DNA from: Janthinobacterium aquaticum
GTDB taxonomy: Bacteria; Pseudomonadota; Gammaproteobacteria; Burkholderiales; Burkholderiaceae_D
Length of the DNA: 64,000 bases
NCBI RefSeq assembly: GCF_009208565.1
Contig: NZ_WFLK01000018.1
Coordinates: forward strand, 60,373-124,372
Direction: 5' to 3'
The notes beneath the pieces were generated by a model. The model made no database searches. It was not told the origin of the DNA and saw only the letters and a program-made list of their open reading frames with translations. The position numbers were made by a program, and so were the translations under genes. Shown here one piece after another: positions 57,432-64,000 of this stretch. Position 1 is the stretch's first letter, and each line of letters starts with the position of its first letter.

Positions 57432-57630
57432 GGCGCTGATGGGCGCCGGTTTGTGCAAACTGCGTGCCTGTCGTCGTTATTTCACGTCTGCCCTGGCCAA
57501 ATCCTTTAAAATAGCAGGTTAGATGAAATTTGCGCAAAAAGCCCAGGCACTTTGCGCAATGCATTAAAGCATGACTTGATCAATCCATGGCGGCCACACT
57601 TGCCGCTGCTTACCTGATAAGAGGCACCTC
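57432..57630. other. Gap upstream of ribH with two TTGCGCAA palindromes
   Basis: TTGCGCAA occurs at 57530-57537 and 57552-57559, 22 bases (about two helical turns) apart, a spacing that suits a cooperative regulator. No match to the FMN riboswitch core was found. AT-rich TTTAAAATAG near 57506 may serve as a -10. A ribH promoter is therefore likely here but not pinned down. Confidence 0.4.
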
Positions 57631-58113
57631 ATGACCGTAGGAACATACGAAACCAATTTTGCTGGCGAAGGTTTGCGCGTCGGCATCGTCCAGGCCCGGT
57701 TCAATGAAATCGTCGGTGGTGGCTTGCTGTCGGCATGCCTGGAAGAGTTGAGCAAGCTGGGCGTGGCCAATGAAGATATCTTGCACGTGACCGTGCCGGG
57801 CGCCCTGGAAATCCCACTGATTCTGCAAAAAATGGCAGAGACCGAACAATTCGACGCCCTGATTGCCCTGGGCGCCGTGATTCGCGGTGAAACCTACCAC
57901 TTCGAGCTGGTATCGAATGAATCGGGCGCAGGCATTACGCGCGTCGGTCTCGATTACGGCATCCCGATCGCCAACGCCGTGTTGACGACCGAAAACGACG
58001 AGCAGGCGGAAGTACGCATGCTGGTCAAGGGAGCCGAAGCGGCGCGCGTGGCAGTGGAAATGGCTAATCTGGCGCAAGCGCTGGAAGAGTTGCAAGACTC
58101 CGACGAAGATTGA
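57631..58113 (+). CDS. ribH: 6,7-dimethyl-8-ribityllumazine synthase
   Basis: 160 residues. [60 protein letters not shown] and [17 protein letters not shown] are the conserved active-site segments of lumazine synthase. Condenses the RibD-derived pyrimidine with 3,4-dihydroxy-2-butanone 4-phosphate. It is followed by nusB after 49 bases, the usual pairing. Confidence 0.97.
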   Translation: MTVGTYETNFAGEGLRVGIVQARFNEIVGGGLLSACLEELSKLGVANEDILHVTVPGALEIPLILQKMAETEQFDALIALGAVIRGETYHFELVSNESGAGITRVGLDYGIPIANAVLTTENDEQAEVRMLVKGAEAARVAVEMANLAQALEELQDSDED

Positions 58114-58162
58114 TTCGTGCGTCGGCATTTCTGGAACACGTATTTAAGAACAGGTAACAATC

Positions 58163-58645
58163 ATGACTGAGAAACTTTTGCTCGCCAATCCCAGCAAGAA
58201 CCGCACGCCGCGTCACCGCGCGCGCGAGTTCGCCCTGCAAGGCCTGTATCAGTGGCTGCTGAACAATGAAGACGCCACCACGGTCGTCAACAATATTCGC
58301 GCCGCCCACGGCTTCGACAAGGCCGACAGCGACCATTTCACGCAGCTGCTGTATGGCGCGATCAAGGATTCGGTGGCGCTGCGCGACACCATGGCGCCGA
58401 TGATCGACCGCGATATCGCTGAAATGTCGCCGATCGAACATGGCATCTTGCTGATCGGCTCCTACGAGCTGAAGAACAACGTGGAAATTCCTTACCGCGT
58501 GGTGATCAATGAAGCGGTCGAGCTGGCCAAGTCGTTCGGCGGTATCGATGGTCACAAGTACGTCAATGGCGTGCTCGACAAGCTGGCCATCAAGTACCGT
58601 TCGGATGAAGTCAGCGCATCGAAGCGCGCCAACAGCAACAAGTAA
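58163..58645 (+). CDS. nusB: Transcription antitermination factor NusB
   Basis: 160 residues. RHRAREFALQGLYQWLLNNE at the start, ARDIAEM-like DIAEMSPIEHGILLIGSYEL in the middle and RVVINEAVELAKSFGGIDGH, KYVNGVLDKLA at the end are NusB hallmarks. With NusE it binds boxA of rRNA leaders. Followed by a bidirectional terminator. Confidence 0.97.
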   Translation: MTEKLLLANPSKNRTPRHRAREFALQGLYQWLLNNEDATTVVNNIRAAHGFDKADSDHFTQLLYGAIKDSVALRDTMAPMIDRDIAEMSPIEHGILLIGSYELKNNVEIPYRVVINEAVELAKSFGGIDGHKYVNGVLDKLAIKYRSDEVSASKRANSNK

Positions 58646-58684
58646 TATGCGGTGCCAGTGCGGCCTTGGGTCGCACAGACAACA

Positions 58685-58719
58685 AAAAAGCCACCGCACG
58701 CAAGTGCCGGTGGCTTTTT
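58685..58719. terminator. Bidirectional intrinsic terminator between nusB and the convergent transglycosylase gene
   Basis: AAAAAGCCACCG and CGGTGGCTTTTT form a stem with an A-run on one side and a T-run on the other, so it can end transcription from both directions. Confidence 0.92.
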
Positions 58720-58744
58720 CAATGGTCGCGCCTGGTTGATGTAG

Positions 58745-59680
58745 TTACAGGCCAGCCAGTTCGTTATGGCCGCTGACGACCTTGATATTGATGGTGCTCG
58801 TTTCCTTGGCCAGCGTGGGCGCTGTTTGCGCTGCCGGGGCCGGCGAGTTCGACGCCATCACCGGTGTCGAGGTCGGCACGCGCTGGCCGGCCGAGACTTG
58901 CTTGAGGCGACGGTATTCGGCCAGCACGCGCGAGCCGTAGCCCGAGTCGGTGGCGAAGTTGGCAGCGCCCACATAGGTTTTCAGGCCGGCTTCGACCGAG
59001 CCGCCACGCGTCACATAATCTTTCAGGATCAGCGAGCCGACGCGGATATTGGCCACCGGATTGAGTGCAGCCTGTACGCCGCCCATTTCCTGGAAGCGCT
59101 CATGGTGCACCTTGGACATGACCTGCATCAGGCCTTGCGCGCCGACCGGGCTTTCTGCAAATGGATTGAGGCCCGATTCGATCGCCATCACAGCCAGGAT
59201 CAGCAGCGGGTCGAGCTTGATTTCGCGCGCCGTCAGGTAGGCGGTCGACACCAGCATATTGGTGGCGTCATTGGCCACGCGGTAGCGCTTGGAGAGCCAG
59301 TTGGTGACCCATTGCTGCTGCTTTTGCGTGCCCAGCAGCGCTTTTTCTTCCTTGGTTAGTGCGGTGGTGCTGGCGGCCACGGTCTGCACCGAAGCGGGCG
59401 CTTCCATCAGTGCCGACAGGGCCGGTGCTTCGACCGCTTGCGCTTCGGTCATCGGCAGTGGAAACAGGCTGTGCGTCAGTTGCTTGCCCAGGTCAGGGCG
59501 GAACATCAGGAACGCCACCAGGGCCAGCGCGGAAACGCCGAAAAACGTCATGGTGTGCTGTGCTGTGGCCAGTACGCCACGTGCTGAAATGGCCTGTGCG
59601 CGCGCGCGAAGTCGCGCTAACGCTGGCTGGCCAGCCACGGTTGAAGCAGGCAATGCTGCTTCGGTGCTGCGTTGAGTCAT
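58745..59680 (-). CDS. Membrane-anchored lytic transglycosylase (SLT domain)
   Basis: 311 residues. One membrane anchor at about 43-60 (TMTFFGVSALALVAFLMF) places the rest in the periplasm. The SLT domain runs about 145-260 with catalytic E168 in ILAVMAIESGLNPFAESPVG, then AQGLMQVMSKVHHERF and ALNPVANIRVGSLILKDYV. It cleaves peptidoglycan glycan strands, releasing 1,6-anhydro ends. The C-terminal 50 residues are Pro/Ala-rich and probably disordered. Convergent with nusB. Confidence 0.9.
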   Translation of the reverse strand: MTQRSTEAALPASTVAGQPALARLRARAQAISARGVLATAQHTMTFFGVSALALVAFLMFRPDLGKQLTHSLFPLPMTEAQAVEAPALSALMEAPASVQTVAASTTALTKEEKALLGTQKQQQWVTNWLSKRYRVANDATNMLVSTAYLTAREIKLDPLLILAVMAIESGLNPFAESPVGAQGLMQVMSKVHHERFQEMGGVQAALNPVANIRVGSLILKDYVTRGGSVEAGLKTYVGAANFATDSGYGSRVLAEYRRLKQVSAGQRVPTSTPVMASNSPAPAAQTAPTLAKETSTINIKVVSGHNELAGL

Positions 59681-60159
59681 AGAGTTCCCCGAAATGTCGC
59701 GTCAACAGGCAGTCCCGCCGCGCAGATCGCGGTGTTGTGGGGTGCTGCCAATGCCGTGCATCAGAAATATCATCGTTTGTCGCCGCGTATGGATGCGTGC
59801 GAGAAACGCCGTCATTGCTTGCTTGAGCTGATCGTTCCCTGTGGTATTGAATCAGTCGCAATACAACCTTTTACCGGGGGTAAGGCAGACGCCTTTTGAA
59901 AACACTCCTTAAAATGTCATTGGAGCCCCGACTCCGTGAATGAACGAGAAACGCTAAAATCAAGCCTTGGGCCGGCGTTCTCTTTCAAGTTGGGCGAATT
60001 GTAAAAGCCGTTTTATATCAAGTCAATACTAACGAATTCATTCTTTATTACGAAAAAATCTTACTTTTGGACTTGCATTGTGCCAAAAATCAATAAAATC
60101 AAATACTTGGCCCAGTTTTTTCAGCAACGGCGTCCCGCGTCAAAAAAATTTAAAAACAC
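59681..60159. other. Intergenic region between divergent transglycosylase and ubiD genes
   Basis: About 480 bases without a convincing gene; the right half is AT-rich (60000-60150) compared with the surroundings and probably carries the ubiD promoter. Small frames here lack ribosome sites and coding character. I see no defined repeat or RNA element. Confidence 0.5.
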
Positions 60160-61644
60160 ATGAAATATTCAGATTTGCGAGATTTTATTTCTCAGTTGCA
60201 ACAAATGGGCGAACTTAAGCCGATTTCCACCCCAGTTTCGCCGCATTTGGAGATGACCGAGGTGTGCGACCGCACGCTGCGCGTCGGCGGACCGGCCTTG
60301 TTGTTCCAGCATCCCACCGGTCATAGCATACCGGTTTTGGGAAATCTGTTCGGCACGACTCGGCGCGTGGCGCTGGGCATGGGCGCCGAGGATGTGAGCG
60401 AGCTACGCCGCATCGGCCACGTGCTGGCGCGCCTGAAAGAACCCGAGCCGCCGAAGGACTTCAAGGACCTGCTGGGCTTGGGTTCGCTGGTGAAGTCGGT
60501 ATGGGACATGTCGCCCAAGGAGCTGCGCGGCGCCAAATGCCAGGAAATCGTCTGGGAAGGCAATGACGTGGACCTGGCGCGCCTGCCGATCCAGCACTGC
60601 TGGCCCGGCGATATTGCGCCATTGATTACCTGGGGGTTGGTCATTACCAAGGGACCGAACAAGAAGCGCCAGAACCTGGGCATCTACCGTCAGCAGGTAT
60701 TGGGGCGCAACAAGGTCATCATGCGCTGGCTGGCCCATCGCGGCGGTGCGCTGGACTTCCGCGAACACGCGATCCAGAGCAAGGGCAAGCCGTATCCGGT
60801 GGCCGTGGCGTTGGGCGCCGATCCTGCTACTATATTAGGTGCAGTCACGCCGGTGCCCGATAGCCTGTCCGAATACCAGTTTGCCGGCCTCTTGCGCGGC
60901 AGCCGTACCGAGCTGGTCAAGGCCATCGGCAGCGAGCTGCGCGTGCCGGCCTCGGCTGAAATCGTGCTTGAAGGCCATATCTATCCCGATGAAAACCATC
61001 CGTCCGGCTACGAGCATGCGCTCGAAGGCCCGTATGGCGACCATACCGGCTACTATAATGAGCAGGACAGCTTTCCGGTGTTTACCATCGACCGCATCAC
61101 CATGCGCCGCGACCCGATCTATCACTCGACCTACACCGGCAAGCCGCCCGACGAGCCGGCCGTGCTGGGCCTGGCGCTGAACGAAGTATTCGTGCCGCTG
61201 CTGCAAAAGCAGTTCAGCGAAATCACCGACTTCTACCTGCCGCCCGAAGGTTGCAGCTACCGCATGGCGGTGGTGCAGATCAAGAAGCAGTACGCCGGCC
61301 ACGCCAAGCGCGTGATGTTCGGCGTATGGAGCTTTTTGCGCCAGTTTATGTATACCAAGTTTATCGTGGTGGTTGATGAAGATGTCGATATCCGCGACTG
61401 GAAAGAGGTGATCTGGGCCATCACCACCCGCGTCGACCCGACCCGCGACACCACGCTGGTCGACCATACGCCGATCGACTACCTCGACTTTGCTTCGCCA
61501 ATCAGCGGCCTGGGCAGCAAGATGGGCATCGACGCCACCAACAAGTGGCCGGGTGAAACCAACCGCGAGTGGGGCACCACGATTGCCATGACGCCGGAGG
61601 TCAAGGCGAAAGTGGATGGCATCTGGCAGGAGCTGGGGTTGTAG
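60160..61644 (+). CDS. ubiD: UbiD, 4-hydroxy-3-polyprenylbenzoate decarboxylase
   Basis: 494 residues, the length of E. coli Ubi[55 protein letters not shown] and [10 protein letters not shown], plus [20 protein letters not shown] (with the catalytic Glu region) and [18 protein letters not shown], are all conserved. Uses prenylated FMN to decarboxylate the ubiquinone precursor. Its stop codon TAG is the first triplet of the REP-like element that follows. Confidence 0.97.
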   Translation: MKYSDLRDFISQLQQMGELKPISTPVSPHLEMTEVCDRTLRVGGPALLFQHPTGHSIPVLGNLFGTTRRVALGMGAEDVSELRRIGHVLARLKEPEPPKDFKDLLGLGSLVKSVWDMSPKELRGAKCQEIVWEGNDVDLARLPIQHCWPGDIAPLITWGLVITKGPNKKRQNLGIYRQQVLGRNKVIMRWLAHRGGALDFREHAIQSKGKPYPVAVALGADPATILGAVTPVPDSLSEYQFAGLLRGSRTELVKAIGSELRVPASAEIVLEGHIYPDENHPSGYEHALEGPYGDHTGYYNEQDSFPVFTIDRITMRRDPIYHSTYTGKPPDEPAVLGLALNEVFVPLLQKQFSEITDFYLPPEGCSYRMAVVQIKKQYAGHAKRVMFGVWSFLRQFMYTKFIVVVDEDVDIRDWKEVIWAITTRVDPTRDTTLVDHTPIDYLDFASPISGLGSKMGIDATNKWPGETNREWGTTIAMTPEVKAKVDGIWQELGL

Positions 61645-61675
61645 GTCGGATTAGCGCGCAAGCGCGTAATCCGAC
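61642..61675. repeat. REP-like palindromic element (copy 2)
   Basis: TAGGTCGGATTAGCGCGC followed by AAGCGCGTAATCCGAC folds into a near-perfect stem. It starts at the ubiD stop codon. Opposite in orientation to copy 3, which follows after 27 bases, making a BIME-like pair. Confidence 0.85.
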
Positions 61676-61702
61676 ACCACCACGGTCACGGCCAACAATG
61701 TT

Positions 61703-61737
61703 GTCGGATTACGGCCCGCAGGGCCTAATCCGACCTA
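61703..61737. repeat. REP-like palindromic element (copy 3)
   Basis: GTCGGATTACGGCCCGCA followed by GGGCCTAATCCGACCTA. Inverted relative to copy 2, and similar to copy 1 read on the minus strand, including the flanking ATGTT before GTCGG. Confidence 0.85.
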
Positions 61738-61798
61738 CGGTTTTCTTGACATGGCGGAGTGGATTCCGGCTGTATTTCCCAATCCGCTCCATTCCGGT

Positions 61799-61804
61799 TA
61801 TAAT
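61799..61804 (+). promoter_or_regulatory. -10 box of the SRP RNA gene
   Basis: A perfect TATAAT ends 8 bases before the first base of the SRP RNA, the expected distance to a start site. The -35 is weak (TTTCCC at 61775-61780, 18-bp spacing). Confidence 0.7.
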
Positions 61805-61811
61805 TGCACCC

Positions 61812-61907
61812 GGCGGGCCCCTGCGCATCGTGGCATGGCTAACCTGGTCAGGTCGGGAACGAAGCAGCCACGGCTATTAACCATGAGTGCCGCAGATCAG
61901 GCTCGCC
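61812..61907 (+). ncRNA. ffs: Signal recognition particle 4.5S RNA
   Basis: About 96 nt. The universally conserved Ffh-binding core is present as GGTCAGGTCGGGAACGAAGC followed by AGCCA. The ends GGCGGGCC and GGCTCGCC pair to close the rod. With Ffh it targets membrane proteins to FtsY and SecYEG. Location directly upstream of dnaX is common in proteobacteria, although a convergent gene intervenes here. Confidence 0.93.
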
Positions 61908-61923
61908 TCCTTCGGGAAACAAT

Positions 61924-61949
61924 AAAAAAGCTGCCATTGGCAGCTTTTT
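61924..61949. terminator. Intrinsic terminator downstream of the SRP RNA (bidirectional)
   Basis: AGCTGCC-ATT-GGCAGCT with an A-run before and TTTTT after; serves the SRP RNA and the convergent gene at 61968. Confidence 0.93.
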
Positions 61950-61967
61950 GTTTTTCAGCGCAGTGGC

Positions 61968-62621
61968 TTATTCTTCACTGAGTTCCGCTTCAAACGGCCG
62001 TTCGCTGGCCACCATGCTCGGGTTGTCCTTGAGCCAGCCCGGTTCCGGTTTCAGCGTGATCTGGTTCTTGCCATCGGTCGTATAGACTTTGCCGGCCACG
62101 CTCAGTTGGGCCGGTTTGGCAAACTTGAACACCACCGATTTGACCGACGGCGCAAACATGCTCAGCGCGCCGGCCATTTTCTTGATGGCGCTATTCATAC
62201 GCGCCACATTGCCCATCACGCTGGCATACGGCCATTGCACGCCATCGGGCAGGGTGGTGGTGGCCACCATGCTGACTTTGGACTTTTCATCCTTGGGCAG
62301 GCTGGTCATGATTTTGGTGTCGTCACTCAATAGTGCGGGATTGGGCGTCAGCGCCATGCGAAAATCCGGGCTCAGTGCTGGCAAGGGCTGGCGTTCGCTG
62401 CCTTTGACGGCAGTCAAGACCACATCCGACGGCTTGTAGCTGGGGTTGTTCGGTTTGATGCTGATCAAGAGGTTGAGCCGTTCGCGCTCGGCTGCGGGCA
62501 GGGCGTAGAATTTGTCGAGGCGCAGGTCTTCGACCAGCTTTTTGTAGGGCACCCATTCGCGTTCGGCAGCATGGGCGTGGAGGGACAGAAACAGTACAGG
62601 CAGCAGGACAAGTTTTTTCAT
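61968..62621 (-). CDS. Secreted/periplasmic protein of unknown function
   Basis: 217 residues from the ATG at 62621. A cleavable signal peptide is clear: MKKLVLLPVLFLSLHAHA, then AEREWVPYKKLVEDLRLDKF. The mature domain is mixed alpha/beta with LPAAERERLNLLISIKPNNP and ALTPNPALLSDDTKIMTSLP. It may belong to the DUF2987 group, but I am not sure. The frame upstream of 62621 (basic, no signal) is rejected as the N-terminus. Divergent from dnaX. Confidence 0.75.
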   Translation of the reverse strand: MKKLVLLPVLFLSLHAHAAEREWVPYKKLVEDLRLDKFYALPAAERERLNLLISIKPNNPSYKPSDVVLTAVKGSERQPLPALSPDFRMALTPNPALLSDDTKIMTSLPKDEKSKVSMVATTTLPDGVQWPYASVMGNVARMNSAIKKMAGALSMFAPSVKSVVFKFAKPAQLSVAGKVYTTDGKNQITLKPEPGWLKDNPSMVASERPFEAELSEE

Positions 62622-62793
62622 TTTTATCAAGTTAAAGGAAAAACAAATTCTATGCCGGCGCCGGCGCTTTTGGTCATTCCCAGCGGCACTTGTTACAATT
62701 ATCCTTTTGTTGTCTCTGGTTTGACCTGGCGCGGCTTGATGGCCGAGCGCAGGAGAGGCACTTTGCACCTGCTATCTACGGTAAAATCCCAGC

Positions 62794-64000
62794 ATGTCCT
62801 ATCAAGTCCTCGCCCGCAAATACCGCCCCAAGAACTTCGAGACGCTCGTCGGCCAGGAGCACGTCGTGCGCGCGCTCACGCATGCGCTTGACAGCGGCCG
62901 CCTGCACCACGCCTATCTGTTTACCGGCACGCGCGGGGTCGGCAAGACCACGCTGTCGCGCATCCTGGCCAAGTCGCTCAATTGCACCGGCCCTGATGGC
63001 AATGGCGGCATCACCGCCCGGCCCTGCGGCGTGTGTGAAGCGTGCACGGCCATCGATGCCGGGCGCTTTGTCGACTATATCGAGATGGATGCGGCGTCGA
63101 ACCGCGGCGTCGATGAAATGGCGCAGCTGCTGGAACAGGCGGTGTATGCGCCGAGCAGTGCGCGCTTCAAGGTCTATATGATCGATGAGGTGCACATGCT
63201 GACCAACCATGCGTTCAACGCCATGCTCAAAACGCTGGAAGAGCCGCCCGAACACGTCAAGTTCATCCTGGCTACCACCGATCCACAAAAAATTCCGGTC
63301 ACCGTGCTGTCGCGCTGCCTGCAGTTCAACCTCAAGCAGATGCCGCCCGGCCATATCGTCAGCCATCTGGACAATATCCTGGGACAGGAAGGCATTGCCT
63401 TCGAGCAGCCGGCCTTGCGCCTGCTGGCTCAGGGCGCGCACGGCTCGATGCGCGATGCGCTGTCGCTGACCGACCAGGCGATTGCCTATGCGGCCGGCGA
63501 AGTCACGCTCGACGCGGTGCAGGGCATGCTGGGTGCGCTCGACCAGTCCTACCTGGTGCGCCTGCTCGATGCGCTGGCAAAACAGGACGGCGCCGACCTG
63601 CTGGCGGTGGCCGATGAGATGGCCTCGCGCAGCCTGTCGTATAACGGCGCGCTGCAGGACCTGGGTACCTTGCTGCACCGCATCGCACTGGCACAGACCG
63701 TACCAGCTGCCGTGCCGAACGACTTACCCGAATACGCCGATATCGTGCGCCTGGCCGGTCAGTTCGACGCCGAAGAAGTCCAGCTGTTCTACCAGATTGC
63801 CGTACATGGCCGCAATGAACTGGGCCTGGCGCCCGACGAATACGCCGGCTTTACCATGACCTTGCTGCGCATGCTGGCGTTTCGTCCCGGCATGGGCGGC
63901 GGCGATGGCGTGCCGGTAGCTGCACCATCGGCCGCCAGGGCGCCTGCTGCTGCGCCGGGCCAGCGTCCGGCGGCCGCTGCGGCCGCGCGCGCTGCCAGCG
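62794..64000 (+). CDS. dnaX: DNA polymerase III subunits gamma/tau (5' part, runs off the right edge)
   Basis: 402 residues visible from ATG 62794. Walker A GTRGVGKT (45-52), a four-Cys zinc site (NCTGPDGNGG, PCGVCEACTA), Walker B VYMIDEVHML and LSRCLQFNLKQMPPGHIVSH (sensor region) are typical. Domain III follows and the visible end enters an Ala/Pro-rich linker. This is the clamp-loader ATPase. Whether a gamma form arises by frameshifting cannot be judged because the linker's end is outside the window. Confidence 0.97.
   Translation, partial: MSYQVLARKYRPKNFETLVGQEHVVRALTHALDSGRLHHAYLFTGTRGVGKTTLSRILAKSLNCTGPDGNGGITARPCGVCEACTAIDAGRFVDYIEMDAASNRGVDEMAQLLEQAVYAPSSARFKVYMIDEVHMLTNHAFNAMLKTLEEPPEHVKFILATTDPQKIPVTVLSRCLQFNLKQMPPGHIVSHLDNILGQEGIAFEQPALRLLAQGAHGSMRDALSLTDQAIAYAAGEVTLDAVQGMLGALDQSYLVRLLDALAKQDGADLLAVADEMASRSLSYNGALQDLGTLLHRIALAQTVPAAVPNDLPEYADIVRLAGQFDAEEVQLFYQIAVHGRNELGLAPDEYAGFTMTLLRMLAFRPGMGGGDGVPVAAPSAARAPAAAPGQRPAAAAAARAAS

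Noticed and set aside
57432..57630. FMN riboswitch upstream of ribH
   Set aside because: The conserved GGGGCGGGGUGAAAUUCCC-type core is absent.
1..64000. CRISPR array
   Set aside because: No regularly spaced direct repeats of 23-40 bases were seen anywhere in the window.

Overview
The window comes from a high-GC beta-proteobacterial chromosome. Gene content and order (ybgC-tolQRA-tolB-pal-cpoB, glyA-nrdR, a minor-pilin/pilY1 cluster, ribD-ribE...ribH-nusB, ubiD, SRP RNA-dnaX) suggest an Oxalobacteraceae-type bacterium (Janthinobacterium/Duganella/Massilia group). That assignment is inference from gene order and protein character; no database was searched.

Layout. (1) 1-3684: host genes: an Old Yellow Enzyme gene divergent from an ArsR-type regulator, a lipoprotein, an acyltransferase-3 membrane protein, a REP-like element, and the orphaned 3' tip of a lipoprotein gene. 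(2) 3685-37855: a complete-looking 34.2-kb Mu-like transposable prophage with TGT...ACA ends. It has a leftward repressor, an operator array, a Ner-type regulator, transposase A and ATPase B, a run of small early genes, GemA and a Mor-type activator. Then come lysis genes, Mu-type head genes (gp27 to gp37 homologues, with a Com/adenine-methylase module inserted) and a siphovirus-type tail: tube, frameshifted chaperone, 1709-aa tape measure, and a tail-fibre protein with an SGNH esterase domain. (3) 37856-44153: the interrupted lipoprotein gene, two tandem tRNA-Lys genes and the Tol-Pal operon, all leftward. (4) 44734-46606: glyA and nrdR. (5) 46804-53981: type IV pilus minor pilins and PilY1. 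(6) 54056-58645: riboflavin genes and nusB, with an unusual Gln/Ala-rich coiled-coil gene where many relatives carry ribBA. (7) 58745-64000: a lytic transglycosylase, ubiD, a REP-like pair, SRP RNA, a secreted protein, and dnaX running off the end.

The best-supported observations concern the prophage. Its exact termini can be placed because both ends carry TGT exactly 20 bases before a GGCACAG motif, and because removing the element restores an open lipoprotein reading frame. The spacing of the end motifs parallels the Mu L1/L2/L3 and R1/R2 transposase sites. The prophage also shows two separate operator types in the early control region, a nested scaffold start inside the protease gene, a textbook A-AAA-AAG slippery site in the tail chaperone, and Com overlapping a Dam-type methylase whose upstream promoter-like region holds two GATC sites.
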